Shown: positions 63,257 through 64,000 of the stretch, in pieces
Layout of the letters: the number at the start of each line of letters is the position of its first letter
Position numbering within the stretch: position 1 is the stretch's first letter
Assembly (NCBI RefSeq): GCF_017592555.1
Contig: NZ_JAGFNS010000002.1
Coordinates: 62,001 to 126,000 of the forward strand
Length of the DNA: 64,000 nt
Reading direction: 5' to 3'
Source of the DNA: Actinoplanes flavus
Lineage (GTDB): Bacteria; Actinomycetota; Actinomycetes; Mycobacteriales; Micromonosporaceae
Notes under the pieces: generated by a model
Told to the model about the DNA's origin: nothing
The model's input: only the letters and a program-made list of their open reading frames with translations
The model's database searches: none
Position numbers and translations under genes: made by a program

Positions 63257-64000
63257 ATCATCAACGGGCGCGGCAAACCGATCGACCAGTCACAGTGGCC
63301 CACACCGGGACCGCGGCGCGACTGGCTCGACCTGTGCGCGCGGATCCATCGCGATAACGGGCTGCCCAGCCTACGGACGCTAGCAACCCGGATGAAGCTT
63401 TCTTCGCCCAGCCGGGTTGGAGAGATCCTTCGTGGCCTTGCCTGGCCTGCCGACGACGCCCAGGCCGAGAGCTTGCTGCGCGCGCTCGGCGCGATGGACG
63501 CGGAGATCACGCGCGGGGGACGGCTCTTCCTGAAAGCCCGCATGGAGCGGGACACCACGGCTGCCCGGCGGGAGCATCCAGACTGGTGGCGTCGATCGGA
63601 ATACGTCGAAGGGCTCGTCGACATCGCGCCGCCTGACCTTCTCGACCGAGCTGGCGAGCTCGACGAACTCGCCGCATGGTGCGCTGGCGACGAGGCGTAC
63701 GTGTGGTGGCAGGCACCCGCCCGGGCGGGCAAGTCGGCGTTGATGTCGTGGTTCGCCCTGCATCCGCCACCGGATGTATGGGTGGTGTCCTTCTTCGTTA
63801 CGGCGCGGCTGGCGAGCCAGGCGGACAGCGTGGCCTTCACCGACGGTCTGCTCGATCAGCTTGTGGCGATCACCGGCGAACAGCTCCCGCAGGTCACTTC
63901 GCCGGGCGGACGTGACCGGCTTCGTCGGCGGCTGCTCTCCGCAGCCGTGGCGAAGGCTACGGCTGCGGGATACAGGCTGGTGCTGCTGGTCGACGGACTC
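63257..64000 (+). CDS. HTH-STAND-type NTPase, N-terminal part (cut by right edge)
   Basis: The open frame runs from 63227 to the end of the window. It encodes WPTPGPRRDWLDLCARIHRD, then an XRE-like HTH (SLRTLATRMKLSSPSRVGEI), a linker, a P-loop (WWQAPARAGKSALMSWF) and a Walker B-like LVLLVDGL at the very edge. This resembles actinobacterial HTH-NTPase regulators often found with defence or stress genes. There is no ATG, GTG or TTG in frame before 63392, which lies inside the HTH. I place the start near the ATC codons at 63257-63262 behind GGGAGGG, where homology seems to begin; this needs checking. Confidence 0.65.
   Translation, partial: MINGRGKPIDQSQWPTPGPRRDWLDLCARIHRDNGLPSLRTLATRMKLSSPSRVGEILRGLAWPADDAQAESLLRALGAMDAEITRGGRLFLKARMERDTTAARREHPDWWRRSEYVEGLVDIAPPDLLDRAGELDELAAWCAGDEAYVWWQAPARAGKSALMSWFALHPPPDVWVVSFFVTARLASQADSVAFTDGLLDQLVAITGEQLPQVTSPGGRDRLRRRLLSAAVAKATAAGYRLVLLVDGL

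Overview
The window is high-GC actinomycete DNA: GC-rich third codon positions, GTG and TTG starts, many probable leaderless genes, secreted RHS and LamG proteins, and a heavy load of integrases. A filamentous actinobacterium, perhaps Micromonosporaceae, is the best guess; the exact taxon cannot be read from the sequence. The window looks like one long accessory region stitched together by recombinases.

Layout. (1) 0-1.1 kb: end of an exported Cys/Trp-rich protein and a membrane-protein pair. (2) 1.1-4.3 kb: a decayed copy of a three-gene recombinase cassette (large serine recombinase pseudogene, double AbrB-like protein, tyrosine recombinase). (3) 4.7-14.7 kb: a secreted LamG/DNRLRE-type protein, a 2142-residue RHS polymorphic toxin and a candidate immunity gene of lower GC. 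(4) 14.9-16.3 kb: IS3 remnant and a broken membrane-protein gene. (5) 16.4-20.2 kb: the intact copy of the three-gene recombinase cassette. (6) 20.4-22.9 kb: a GNAT-PIN-GNAT-PUA fusion coupled to an ASCH protein. (7) 22.9-51.9 kb: a metal and redox island. It holds an MMPL exporter with MarR repressor, two CDF-exporter/CmtR-like pairs, a third CDF exporter, a CopD-CtaG fusion, YcnI, two CopC-CopD fusions, two DUF305 proteins, a DUF3105 protein, a BlaI-M56 sensor pair, an M23 peptidase, VKOR and two DsbA-like proteins, a cysteine-synthase-like enzyme with an MFS carrier, and a two-component system. (8) 52.2-56.1 kb: a third serine recombinase, an XRE regulator with a small membrane protein, and wreckage of an ISAs1 transposase joined to an HTH-NTPase gene. 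(9) 56.3-64 kb: a defence island with a small hydrophobic peptide gene, a Ser/Thr kinase-SF1 helicase fusion followed by a PLD-like/S1 protein (the architecture of Mokosh type I), IS and integrase remnants, a NACHT N-terminal fragment, a second peptide of the same small family, and the start of a STAND-type NTPase that runs off the right edge.

How the parts work together. The copper genes are tied by a 15-bp palindrome, CCTAAG-N3-CTTAGG, found four times in front of island transcription units; the BlaI-family repressor encoded in the same island is its natural reader. At three sites the palindrome runs directly into GTGAT, and at two of these that GTG opens the gene, suggesting leaderless transcripts whose -10 lies inside the operator. 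The defence end combines an RNA-helicase/nuclease system with STAND-type genes and two homologous tiny membrane peptides. All coordinates and starts were read by eye; no database search was run.
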